Below are positions 34,656 through 41,994 of a DNA stretch of 64,000 nt, one piece after another (position 1 is the first letter of the stretch; each line of letters opens with the position of its first letter). The notes below the pieces were generated by a model. That model saw nothing but the letters and a program-made list of their open reading frames with translations. It had not been told where the DNA came from and did no database searches. The translations under genes were made by a program, and so were the position numbers. Origin of the DNA: GAS368 sp965227745 (lineage in GTDB: Bacteria > Verrucomicrobiota > Verrucomicrobiia > Opitutales > Opitutaceae); assembly GCA_965227745.1 (NCBI GenBank), contig OZ245769.1, forward strand, positions 3,286,001 through 3,350,000, read 5' to 3'.

Positions 34656-35393
34656 ATGAATCAATTCACATTCGATTTTGGCAAATTCACCGACGACATG
34701 GACTCCGTGATGGCGGTTAGCGAGCAACCGCAGCAGCGGTTTGAAACCTTTGGGGCAAGCGCACTCAGCGACACCGAGTTGTTGGCGATGATGCTCCAAG
34801 GTAACGGAACCGCCGTCGAACGAGCGGTCGGAATGGCGAGAAAGCTCATTTCCGAAGCGGGATCGATCGCGGGTCTGGCAAGCTGGCTGCCCGCCGATTA
34901 CCGGCGCACGAAAGGCATCGGCCAAACTAAGGCATCCCAACTTGCCACCTTGGTTGAAATCTCGCGACGCATGATGGCGGCGCACGCACCGGTTCAGCCG
35001 ATGATGAATCGGGCCGACCTCGTTGCCGCGCACTTTGCGCCACTGATTACCGGCCTTCAGATCGAAAAATTTTGGGTGATGTGCCTCAACCGAAAAAGTC
35101 GATTGCTGAAACGGATTGAGATCACATCGGGCACGGCCACGGCGGCCTTGGCTCATCCACGAGAAGTCTTCCGGGCGGCAATTCGCGAGTCGGCGACCGG
35201 CGTCGTGTGTGTTCACAATCATCCATCCGGGGACCCGGCCCCAAGCGCTCCCGATCTTCAGGTGACTAGTCAGCTTCGGGAAGCGGCCAAGACGGTGGAC
35301 ATTCAACTTCTCGATCACGTAATTGTCGGCACCGCCGCGAACGATCCACTGGCCCGGGGATTTTATAGCTTCCGGGAAGCCGGGATGCTTTGA
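34656..35393 (+). CDS. radC: RadC-family JAB/MPN domain protein
   Basis: A 245-aa RadC-type protein. An HhH-like N-terminal half (LSDTELLAMMLQGNG, about 32-46; TKGIGQTKASQLATLVEIS) precedes a JAB1/MPN metalloprotease-like domain. The complete zinc motif VCVHNHPSGDPAPSAPDLQV is there, followed by LLDHVIVG. ICEs and prophages commonly carry RadC paralogues; despite the name, a DNA-repair role is not established. The frame is open upstream to 34491, but the ATG at 34656 begins the conserved sequence. Preceded by the 79-nt leader copy 1. Confidence 0.9.
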   Translation: MNQFTFDFGKFTDDMDSVMAVSEQPQQRFETFGASALSDTELLAMMLQGNGTAVERAVGMARKLISEAGSIAGLASWLPADYRRTKGIGQTKASQLATLVEISRRMMAAHAPVQPMMNRADLVAAHFAPLITGLQIEKFWVMCLNRKSRLLKRIEITSGTATAALAHPREVFRAAIRESATGVVCVHNHPSGDPAPSAPDLQVTSQLREAAKTVDIQLLDHVIVGTAANDPLARGFYSFREAGML

Positions 35394-35509
35394 CCATCTC
35401 GGATCCTTGGCCACGAGCGCCCATGACTGCGACTTTAGCGCGGGCCGAATTTCGGAGCCCTTCCGATGCTGCGGGAATGATTTTGGGCTGCCCTGCTTCC
35501 CCACGGTAT
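35394..35509. other. intergenic region downstream of radC
   Basis: About 115 bp before the second leader repeat. No gene and no clear terminator is seen. Confidence 0.4.
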
Positions 35510-35588
35510 CACGGCCGGCAAGGTCCGCTCCTTCGTCGCTCTCCACCGCGCCCGCGCATCGGCGCGGGCGCACGGTTGCCTGGCCGTG
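35510..35588 (+). promoter_or_regulatory. 79-nt structured leader repeat, copy 2 (upstream of radC-like gene)
   Basis: Outer stem CACGGCC with GGCCGTG, then GCAA with TTGC, and an inner 10-bp perfect hairpin (GCGCCCGCGC-ATCG-GCGCGGGCGC). The interior (GGTCCGCTCCTTCGTCGCTC) is identical to copy 1. The outer helix differs by compensating changes, which argues for selection on structure. Confidence 0.65.
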
Positions 35589-35673
35589 AGCGCGGGGCGC
35601 GAAATCGGGCAGAAACCGACGATGACCCGGCAGGCTGCCGGAACGCGGACGCTGCACGATTTCACATCACGTC

Positions 35674-36114
35674 ATGCAAGTCTGCGAAGCCAGTTTGATC
35701 CACCAACTCCTCCACATCGAAGCGGACGACCGCCTCGAAACCACCAAGCAATTGGTGAACTACCTGTCGGTGGGAATTCCCGAAAGCGATGCCGAGAGTT
35801 TTTTCATCGCGTGTATGAACCCGAAGCGCCGGCCGATTTGCCGGATGCACCTCAAGACCGGTCTGCTGGTCGCGAGCCGACTAACGACTGCGGACGTGTT
35901 CTTGCCGTTGCTATTGTCCGAGGCGAAAACCTTCGCCTGCCTCCGGACCCATCCGGTGGGAGCGGTGCAACCGACCATCGCGGATGGACGCCTTCTCTAC
36001 AATTTACGCGAGACGGGTCGATTGATCGGCATTCAACTGGTTGACTATATTATCGCCCGGCTGGACACGGGCGAAACCCATTCATGGCGGGACCACGACC
36101 ACCGGCCGCTCTGA
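35674..36114 (+). CDS. degenerate RadC-like JAB domain protein
   Basis: A 146-aa protein aligned to the MPN half of RadC, lacking the HhH half. The strand ESFFIACMNPKRRPI and end LIGIQLVDYIIA correspond to RadC. The zinc motif has decayed to CLRTHPVGAVQPTIADG: the first His of H-x-H-P and the following Ser are changed, so metal binding is doubtful. It has its own upstream copy of the structured leader and a strong terminator just after its stop, so it is probably expressed. Likely a duplicated and diverged radC. Confidence 0.78.
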   Translation: MQVCEASLIHQLLHIEADDRLETTKQLVNYLSVGIPESDAESFFIACMNPKRRPICRMHLKTGLLVASRLTTADVFLPLLLSEAKTFACLRTHPVGAVQPTIADGRLLYNLRETGRLIGIQLVDYIIARLDTGETHSWRDHDHRPL

Positions 36115-36120
36115 AACTCG

Positions 36121-36154
36121 AGCGCGGAATCTCACGATTCCGCGCTTTATTTTT
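36121..36154 (+). terminator. intrinsic terminator after the radC-like gene
   Basis: An 11-bp perfect stem AGCGCGGAATC-TCAC-GATTCCGCGCT is followed by TTATTTTT. It lies 7 bp after the stop at 36114 and separates the RadC unit from the acyl-carrier-protein gene. Confidence 0.92.
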
Positions 36155-36210
36155 GGCCACCCGCGACGCACCTTGCGTTCCATCCGCACTCCGCTCATTT
36201 CCCATCGAAC

Positions 36211-36474
36211 ATGGCCGACCCAACAACCATCGAACAGCGCGTCCAGACGATCATCGTCCAACAGCTCAACGTCGATGAGGCGAAGGTGATTCCGACGGCG
36301 TCGTTTCTCGACGACCTCGGAGCGGATTCACTCGACACCGTCGAGCTAATCATGGCCTTTGAGGAAGAATTTAAGGACGAACTCAAAGGTGAGATTCCCG
36401 AGGCGGATCATGAAAAACTCCGGACCGTCGGACAAGTGACTGACTACATCAAAGGCAAAGCCGCTCACTCCTGA
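36211..36474 (+). CDS. acpP: acyl carrier protein
   Basis: An 87-aa ACP. The phosphopantetheine attachment Ser is in LGADSLDTVELIMAFEEEF (Ser40), and the length and acidic helix II are normal. The late part (DELKGEIPEADHEKLRTVGQ) has a few extra residues compared with a housekeeping AcpP. No fatty-acid or polyketide genes are nearby, and the gene has its own promoter region after the preceding terminator. Its place inside an ICE suggests a specialised carrier rather than the cell's main ACP (inference). Confidence 0.9.
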   Translation: MADPTTIEQRVQTIIVQQLNVDEAKVIPTASFLDDLGADSLDTVELIMAFEEEFKDELKGEIPEADHEKLRTVGQVTDYIKGKAAHS

Positions 36475-36536
36475 TTCACATTAGCGTTAGTCGAGAATTG
36501 CCCGGAGTGTTTGCCAACGCGCGCCGTTCCCGGCCC

Positions 36537-37331
36537 TCAAGTGTGGTGCTTTTTTATCTGGCACACACGCTCCCGGCGGCTGCTCCAAGCACGCACCAAG
36601 CGAGGTCCGGCCTTCGTGTTTGCCACGAGTTCACGAATCTCATCGTTCCTCCAGATTTCAGGACACTCCCGCAGAATCAGGTTTTGTAAATCCTCCGCAT
36701 TACCCGGCATAGGGCCATCCAAAAGAGCGGCTACGCCGCGTGCGTGCGCAACAAACTCGGCACGCAAGGAACCGCCACTAAATCGAAAATGCCCCATTTC
36801 GTGATGCATCACCATTCGGATGGCTCGAATGAACGCCCCGCGAAATTGCGGGATAACCGCGAGTTGCACGAAGCCTGGGAAATTGAAGACCAGTTGATAG
36901 TCACAGTGCGCGTCATCAGATCGGAGTTGAGCAGAGAAATCCCCGGGATTCGCCGTGAACACGAAATCAAAATCGCCAATTGAACTGCACGCGCGAAGAG
37001 GAGCGATCATTTCGTCTGGAAACCGGAAGCGTATGCCATCTCGGTAAAGGCGCAGCCGCTGCCACGTCATTCTTTGCATCCACGCGTTGCCGACCTGCCA
37101 GACAAGCCATTCAGGCGGCGTTGCCATCGTAGCGATCTCCTTTTCGCCACCTTCAAACTTGCCTGCTATTCCCTCCCATGCAGGCGCGGCCCGATCCGCT
37201 GCTTCAATTAACTCGTCGGCGATTTGCTCGGCGGCGATGGCGGACGCCGCGGCAAATGCCGGCTCGTTGAAATGCCTTCTTGGCATCGACGTGAGAGAAC
37301 TTCGGGAGTGGGGTTTCATCGGGGAGTTCAA
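36537..37331 (-). CDS. hypothetical protein with HExxH zincin motif
   Basis: A 264-aa protein. The motif MHHEMGHF (about 175-182) has the form of a zinc-protease active site, in a context with an aromatic-rich upstream half (WLVWQVGNAWMQRMTW). A downstream Glu that could be the third ligand lies in LRAEFVAHARG. No signal peptide or membrane segment, so it would be cytoplasmic. Family not recognised; catalytic activity is a guess. Convergent with the ACP gene. Confidence 0.55.
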   Translation of the reverse strand: MNSPMKPHSRSSLTSMPRRHFNEPAFAAASAIAAEQIADELIEAADRAAPAWEGIAGKFEGGEKEIATMATPPEWLVWQVGNAWMQRMTWQRLRLYRDGIRFRFPDEMIAPLRACSSIGDFDFVFTANPGDFSAQLRSDDAHCDYQLVFNFPGFVQLAVIPQFRGAFIRAIRMVMHHEMGHFRFSGGSLRAEFVAHARGVAALLDGPMPGNAEDLQNLILRECPEIWRNDEIRELVANTKAGPRLVRAWSSRRERVCQIKKHHT

Positions 37332-37343
37332 TCAGCCCACAAG

Positions 37344-37376
37344 ACAGGCGTGATCGGACCAGCCGACCACGCCTGT
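37344..37376. other. stem-loop between HTH gene and zincin gene
   Basis: ACAGGCGTG pairs perfectly with CACGCCTGT, with an inner CGG/CCG pair. There is no T-tract on the minus strand, so it is either a weak terminator of the HTH gene or a leader hairpin of the zincin gene. Confidence 0.55.
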
Positions 37377-37394
37377 TACATCCATCGTTATGGA

Positions 37395-37778
37395 TCACTT
37401 CTTGCGGACGAGTCCGAGCGCCTTCTTGATGTTCGCCACAGACGGCTGCGAGATTCCAACTATCTTGGCGATTTCTTTCGCCGTCTTGCCGTCTTCCACG
37501 AGTTTCTTCACTTCGGCGCGCGTGGCGTCGGTGATTTTCGCCCGCTTCCGGTGTTTGCCCGTAACCTTTACGACCGCGGCTTTGCCTGTCCCTGGTTTAC
37601 GACCGCGGCGTTTGCCCGAGGCGGCGCGCACCGCTGAGATGAAGGCGGCTGTGCTATCAAAGCCGTATTGCGAGGGGAGAGCGCGCAATACGTCATGCAA
37701 CTCGGCGCTCACCGCTGCCTCCAATTCAGCCAACTTCACCTTGGTTGCAGCCAGTTCCTTCAACGAATCGGTAAGCAT
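37395..37778 (-). CDS. AT-hook/resolvase-type HTH DNA-binding protein
   Basis: A 127-aa protein. An N-terminal coiled segment (ELAATKVKLAELEAAVSAEL) is followed by a basic linker with an AT-hook-like KRRGRKPGTGK and more Lys/Arg, and a C-terminal HTH (DGKTAKEIAKIVGISQPSVA) like Hin-type HTHs. It is likely a nucleoid-type or regulatory DNA-binding protein of the element. The frame is open upstream to 38075, but that portion overlaps the neighbouring gene and is not protein-like. Confidence 0.7.
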   Translation of the reverse strand: MLTDSLKELAATKVKLAELEAAVSAELHDVLRALPSQYGFDSTAAFISAVRAASGKRRGRKPGTGKAAVVKVTGKHRKRAKITDATRAEVKKLVEDGKTAKEIAKIVGISQPSVANIKKALGLVRKK

Positions 37779-37836
37779 CTTGTCTTGGTAAGGTCTGTCC
37801 GCAAGAGGCGCAATTGGAAAAGTGCGCCCCGTCTGA

Positions 37837-38529
37837 TTAGGTCTTTTTTGTATCCGGGAGTAGCTGGCCGAAGACATGACGAATGCAGTCGGGACAAATA
37901 AAACGCCGTTCGTAAGTGGTGCCGTCGCTAACCTTTCGAATGCCCACCTTATCTTTTCGGGCGGCCACTTCTCGATTCCAAAACATAAAGCCCTTCTCTT
38001 TAGAAACAGCGTTGCCAACTTTCTCGCGCACCAATTTCGAAAACCGCTTACCAGCGTCCGCGCTGCCGATTTCAAAGAAAGAATCGCACATCTGACACCG
38101 ACCGAGACCGAGTGACTCTAATAGCCGTAGATTAAGCTTCGCGATGGGCTCGTAAAAAGGACTGGACGCTACCTCCATGCACTTGCGTCCGCGAATCTGG
38201 ATCAAGCCAATCCCGAGATGGCTCGCGATGTGAAGCTCATCAGGTGTGAATGGGTCACTTCGCAAGTCGGCGAGGTAAACGCGATTCGCATACGTATTAT
38301 AACCGAGGGTCTGGCCACACCCGTTCGCAAACGGAAAGGAACCTCGCTTAACCTCAATCGCAATGGTCTCAACCTCACCTGATAAGTCGCCTCCGATATC
38401 GCGGACTCCAATAATATCGATTCGCCCGTGCCGCAGCCCCTTGTTCACGGCGATCTTGAAACATCTGAAATGACGACGCATCCATCGACTCACGATTGGA
38501 TAGAGGGTCTTTTCGAGCGGACGTTTCAT
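37837..38529 (-). CDS. PD-(D/E)XK-like predicted nuclease with zinc ribbon
   Basis: A 230-aa protein. A nuclease-like N-terminal half: GRIDIIGVRD supplies an Asp, TIAIEVKRG supplies an E-x-K, and CGQTLGYNTYANRVYLA resembles the QxxxY element of this fold. A C-terminal zinc-binding half has CQMCDSFF and later CPDCIRHVF (two CxxC pairs). The combination fits an uncharacterised Holliday-resolvase/VRR-like group. The Met at 38529 is chosen over 38568. Could serve element processing or defence; unknown. Confidence 0.65.
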   Translation of the reverse strand: MKRPLEKTLYPIVSRWMRRHFRCFKIAVNKGLRHGRIDIIGVRDIGGDLSGEVETIAIEVKRGSFPFANGCGQTLGYNTYANRVYLADLRSDPFTPDELHIASHLGIGLIQIRGRKCMEVASSPFYEPIAKLNLRLLESLGLGRCQMCDSFFEIGSADAGKRFSKLVREKVGNAVSKEKGFMFWNREVAARKDKVGIRKVSDGTTYERRFICPDCIRHVFGQLLPDTKKT

Positions 38530-38600
38530 CGGGGTAACTAACGTGCTAAGCTGGAGGGCACGGCACAAGGCAGCCGTAACATGGACTCCAGCGGTGTTGG

Positions 38601-38993
38601 TTAAGCCGTATAGGCGTTAGCGATCAATACCATCGGACGAACGGCCTCCAAAATCTCGTCGGGCGAGATTCCTTGGCGGAGCAGTTCATGCGCCTTCGCG
38701 TAGGCGGCGACTTCTGCGACGAACGTATTGTTGGTCGCCACCATCTCAGTCCTAATTTCCGCCAAGGTCGCATCATCGAGATCTTCCCCGAAAAATCTGA
38801 AATCACAGATTTCCTCCAGGGCAGCCTCGACGCTCGGATTGTATCCAAGCGCCATCACATTTGTGAGGCAGCGATCCACGGCTGTTCGAGTATCCATTGA
38901 CGCATCGTAGTCAGATTTGGCGATATTAAGGCGCGATGCGATCGCAAGCCGTAGAAGAGGCCGCAGTTCGTCGATCAATTCTTGCTGGGTCAT
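38601..38993 (-). CDS. hypothetical protein
   Basis: A 130-aa acidic helical protein (ICDFRFFGEDLDDATLAEIR; LLRQGISPDEILEAVRPMVL). No family recognised. The Met at 38993 begins the coding-like part. It lies 72 bp upstream of the predicted nuclease on the same strand, so co-transcription is likely. Confidence 0.55.
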   Translation of the reverse strand: MTQQELIDELRPLLRLAIASRLNIAKSDYDASMDTRTAVDRCLTNVMALGYNPSVEAALEEICDFRFFGEDLDDATLAEIRTEMVATNNTFVAEVAAYAKAHELLRQGISPDEILEAVRPMVLIANAYTA

Positions 38994-39272
38994 GAGTGTC
39001 GATATTTTGGACGAACAACGTTGTGCGGTGCAGATTGCAGACAAGAACACGCGGTCGGAAATCAAAGTCGAGTCGATTGAATTTCGGAGAACGTGAGGTA
39101 AACGGCGTTATCGTGCAGCATGGGTTCGCGGCTGACCATAAGTTCGACGGCGACCGTATCCGTGCCTCGACCACAAATCCAGGCTAGGAAGCGACGTAAA
39201 TTCCAGCTCGTTTCCTGTATATCCTCCCGTGATCGCAGCCCGCCACCCAATCCGCCCGCCCGGCGCGGTATT
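38994..39272. other. intergenic region
   Basis: About 280 bp without a supported gene. Nothing further recognised; it probably contains the promoter of the gene at 38601-38993. Confidence 0.4.
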
Positions 39273-40193
39273 TTAAGGCTCGGCCGCAAGGTCGTGCGCA
39301 CGTGCGCCTCCACCTTGCCCCCGAGCCTTTACCGGCCGCGACTGTTGGTTCGGGCGAATTTGTGGTTGTTTCATTGGCGAAGAGGAACGACGCACCGCCC
39401 GGCTGGCTTGCCCGAGCAGCGCTCGACCGCGTTGCTCGCCTGTTTGGCGGGCGGGAACCAAGCTCGGTCGTTCGGTCTTCGGCGGGCGACCGGCTCGCAC
39501 GTCGCGGCGAATCCCGTGACGGCCGCAGAATCGGCGCATGTCCTTCGTGCTCACCCGAACCCCGAGGCTGGCGACATGGGCGCGAAGGTCGCGGGTGCGG
39601 TAGGCTGCGCGCGGATTACGCAGGATGTAAAACAGGACTTGTGCCTTCCACCAATCCGACGGGCTGAACGACGCGCGCCGCTTCGTCTTTTCACCAAACC
39701 GCCGGAGGAAGGTAAACGCGTTCGCGAGTTGCGAGTGCAAGCGCCAGTCGCGTGACGGGAGCAACGAATCCAAAAACAGGGCACCCGCCCAAATCAGGGC
39801 CGGCGACGCGCTGCCGGACTTTTGCCAGTCCCGGACGAGCAGGAAGGTCCCGAGATCGATGCTGCCGGCTTGATAGCGGCGGACCAAAATCTCGACCTCG
39901 CGCAGCGAGAGCCCGCCAAACGGGCGCGTGGGCAGTTCCTCCCGCAGCCGGCGCAGTTCCTCCCGCCACGGCCCGCCGTCGTCGCTCAGATCGATGAAGC
40001 GGGCGGGAGGCGACTGCGCCGCGTCATCTACGACGCGCGCAAATTCCTTCCGAATGGCGGCACTATGGGCGAAGTCATTCAAGAGCCATCGCCGGAGCGC
40101 GGGACACTGCCGGCAAAGGTGCGTGAGGAGGGCGAGACTCGCGGCTTCGTCGCTAGCCGAGAGCCGGTCGAGGAGTGGGTCGGAGAGCGTCAT
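39273..40193 (-). CDS. hypothetical protein
   Basis: A 306-aa basic protein. The N-terminal 140 residues are helical (LALLTHLCRQCPALRRWLLN). The middle has FGGLSLREVEILVRRYQAGS. A winged-helix-like region (about 190-225; AYRTRDLRAHVASLGVRVST) precedes an unstructured Arg/Pro/Gln tail of about 70 residues. It overlaps the DUF3102-like gene by 4 bp. A DNA-binding role in the element's maintenance or replication is inferred only from charge and position. Confidence 0.55.
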   Translation of the reverse strand: MTLSDPLLDRLSASDEAASLALLTHLCRQCPALRRWLLNDFAHSAAIRKEFARVVDDAAQSPPARFIDLSDDGGPWREELRRLREELPTRPFGGLSLREVEILVRRYQAGSIDLGTFLLVRDWQKSGSASPALIWAGALFLDSLLPSRDWRLHSQLANAFTFLRRFGEKTKRRASFSPSDWWKAQVLFYILRNPRAAYRTRDLRAHVASLGVRVSTKDMRRFCGRHGIRRDVRAGRPPKTERPSLVPARQTGEQRGRALLGQASRAVRRSSSPMKQPQIRPNQQSRPVKARGQGGGARAHDLAAEP

Positions 40194-40744
40194 GCTGATT
40201 TAGAAACGGCGGACGCGCCGTTGTTCGATGTCGGTTCGAAGAGCCGGCGGAGTTGATCGTATAGCACACGCAAGTCTTGCCGGAATGCCGCCACCTGGGC
40301 GGGTGAGAGTTGTTCGAAATCGCCACTTTCCTCCTTGATCGCCCGGACGAGCCGGGTGGCGAGCCGCACGTGCGCGGGCAACGGTTCGACATGGACTGAA
40401 GTGGCGCGGGATTTCGGTTCGGTCGCGATGCCCAAGCGGAAGTAGGCTTGGCGCAGACTGAACCCTTGAAGGAATGACACGTCCGCGACGCTCGCCGCCA
40501 GGCGCATGTAATTGGACGCCGTGCGGCGGGTGCCGCGGAAGTGCTCTTCGAGCCAGAGGAGCCAGGCGCCGCCGCCCATCGTCCGCCGCACGCGTTTCTT
40601 TTCGGCGTTGAGCAGTTGGCCAGCGCTCCACGCCGCCGCAAGCGCGGCGTGAAGCGCGTCCTTGGACTCCGCCGTCCGGCGCACGACTTCCTCGTGCAGC
40701 CGGTTGATTTCGCGCGCGGCGGACTTTGGGCCGGCGGTATTCAT
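40190..40744 (-). CDS. DUF3102-like protein
   Basis: A 184-aa protein. The segment AWSAGQLLNAEKKRVRRTMG and AWLLWLEEHFRGTRRTASNY (about 39-87) match the KfrA/DUF3102-type block found on plasmids and ICEs, which contains an HTH-like helix pair. It is linked by 4-bp overlaps to both the preceding HTH gene and the following 306-aa gene, giving a three-gene operon 41022 to 39273. It is probably an element-maintenance DNA-binding protein. Confidence 0.65.
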   Translation of the reverse strand: MNTAGPKSAAREINRLHEEVVRRTAESKDALHAALAAAWSAGQLLNAEKKRVRRTMGGGAWLLWLEEHFRGTRRTASNYMRLAASVADVSFLQGFSLRQAYFRLGIATEPKSRATSVHVEPLPAHVRLATRLVRAIKEESGDFEQLSPAQVAAFRQDLRVLYDQLRRLFEPTSNNGASAVSKSA

Positions 40745-41022
40745 GGCGTGAACCCGGTGGCCGCTCGAAAGCTTTCGACGAGGTTGTGCACGTGCTGGCG
40801 TGTGCGTCCGGTCTGCTCGCCGATTTGTTCGAGGGTTGCGCCGTCCAGCAAATCGGGGCGGACACAATAGAGGGCGACGGACGTGCGCAGGCCGCGATCT
40901 TCCAGCGTGGGCGCGTCCGCCATCCAGAGCAGCAATCGGCAAATGACTTCGAGCGCGAGGGCGCGAGCCTCCACGCGGGGATCGACGGGTTCTTCGAAGA
41001 ACGAATCTGAGTTAGTTTTCAT
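40741..41022 (-). CDS. small HTH (sigma-region-4-like) protein
   Basis: A 93-aa protein ending in TLEQIGEQTGRTRQHVHNLV, a clear sigma70-r4/HTH-type motif. The acidic N terminus (SDSFFEEPVDP) is followed by a helical LALEVICRLLLWMADAPTLE. It is the first gene of the 41022-39273 operon, and its start lies beyond two hairpins. Met at 41022 chosen; upstream frame is not protein-like. Confidence 0.72.
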   Translation of the reverse strand: MKTNSDSFFEEPVDPRVEARALALEVICRLLLWMADAPTLEDRGLRTSVALYCVRPDLLDGATLEQIGEQTGRTRQHVHNLVESFRAATGFTP

Positions 41023-41068
41023 GGGTGATAATTTCCTTTCGCCCGAAACTACTCCCGACCCGCCAAAC

Positions 41069-41111
41069 GAAATAGGCCCTGCGTCGCACTGTGGCGTCGT
41101 GGGCCTATTTC
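41069..41111. other. stem-loop in leader of HTH-DUF3102 operon
   Basis: An 11-bp perfect stem GAAATAGGCCC with GGGCCTATTTC encloses about 21 nt. It lies 47 bp upstream of the HTH start (minus strand) beside a second palindrome. Confidence 0.7.
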
Positions 41112-41120
41112 GAGACATGC

Positions 41121-41148
41121 AAAATGGGAAACGCGCGTTTCCCATTTT
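41121..41148. other. 28-bp perfect palindrome
   Basis: AAAATGGGAAACGC and its exact complement GCGTTTCCCATTTT meet without a spacer. Being symmetric, with T/A at its ends, it could terminate transcription on either strand or bind a dimeric protein. Confidence 0.72.
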
Positions 41149-41214
41149 TACCCGAAAAAGAAAATGCCGCGCAGGGGTGACCCCGCGCGGCGGCAAGAGG
41201 ACGGTGCGGGTCAG

Positions 41215-41442
41215 TCACCCGCGCGCCGGCACTTTCAATTTGCTGCGAATATGCAGCGCCACTTCGGACGGATCATAATAGATGAAATGGCCGACCCGGT
41301 GGTGCGGGATGCGCCGCAGGTTCGTCCAATTGCGCAGCGTGCGGATCGATGGCTCTTTGTTTTTCGGGAAAATCCCGCAGCCGCGCAGGCCGACAACATC
41401 CGTCAGTTGGTTTTCAATGTGGGGAGATGGTTGCGTTTCCAT
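41215..41442 (-). CDS. HTH_17/excisionase-like DNA-binding protein
   Basis: A 75-aa protein. The pattern PSIRTLRNWTNLRRIPHHRV, then FIYYDPSEVALHI, matches helix-turn-helix domains of the excisionase/MerR-like winged type (HTH_17). In ICEs such proteins sit near the integrase and act as directionality factors or regulators. It is 552 bp from the integrase stop. Assignment as excisionase is inference. Confidence 0.72.
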   Translation of the reverse strand: METQPSPHIENQLTDVVGLRGCGIFPKNKEPSIRTLRNWTNLRRIPHHRVGHFIYYDPSEVALHIRSKLKVPARG

Positions 41443-41475
41443 GCCCCTCGTTGCCAGTCAACCGAGCCCGCTTCT

Positions 41476-41916
41476 TCAACCCGCATAGAAGGTATTTCCC
41501 GTCGCGATACCATACGCGCACAATTTCAGCCAGGAGTCGTGCCGTTCCAGCCAATTGCTGACGAGCAGCCATTCGAGCAATTCGTCGGATGACCAGTCGG
41601 GCGGCTGCGAACACAAGGGCTTCGAGTTCAGTTCCGCGTGCAAAATCCCGAGCGTGTCCAAGGCGCAGCGTGCCCGAATCAGGCAGAAATAAGCCCGAAG
41701 GGGTGGCAGCGTTCCGATCACGCCGGATTCGCGGACGAAGTTCCGCAATAGCTCGTCGCAAACCAGCCGTTCCTTGGCTTCGGCGAACTGCATTACGGTG
41801 CCCACTTCGGCCACCGGCAACGCGCGCCATGTCGGATCGGGAGCCGCGCCAAGCTCCCGGCATCGATCTGCGATTTCTTCCAGCGTGCGCCCAACGGATT
41901 CCCACGATTTTTTCAT
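41476..41916 (-). CDS. hypothetical protein
   Basis: A 146-aa helical protein (RLVCDELLRNFVRESGVIGT; DELLEWLLVSNWLERHDSWL). No family recognised. It lies between the excisionase-like gene and the integrase, all on the minus strand. Confidence 0.6.
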   Translation of the reverse strand: MKKSWESVGRTLEEIADRCRELGAAPDPTWRALPVAEVGTVMQFAEAKERLVCDELLRNFVRESGVIGTLPPLRAYFCLIRARCALDTLGILHAELNSKPLCSQPPDWSSDELLEWLLVSNWLERHDSWLKLCAYGIATGNTFYAG

Positions 41917-41994
41917 CTTCGGCTCTTGCCGCTATTGCAATTCGAGGCGCGCAGAACGCGAGCGCTTTTGACGCTCGCGACGGGGCCGGCGCAC

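Noticed and set aside
37779..38075. N-terminal extension of the AT-hook/HTH gene
   Set aside because: Overlaps the predicted nuclease gene in another frame and is not protein-like; the Met at 37778 is the better start.
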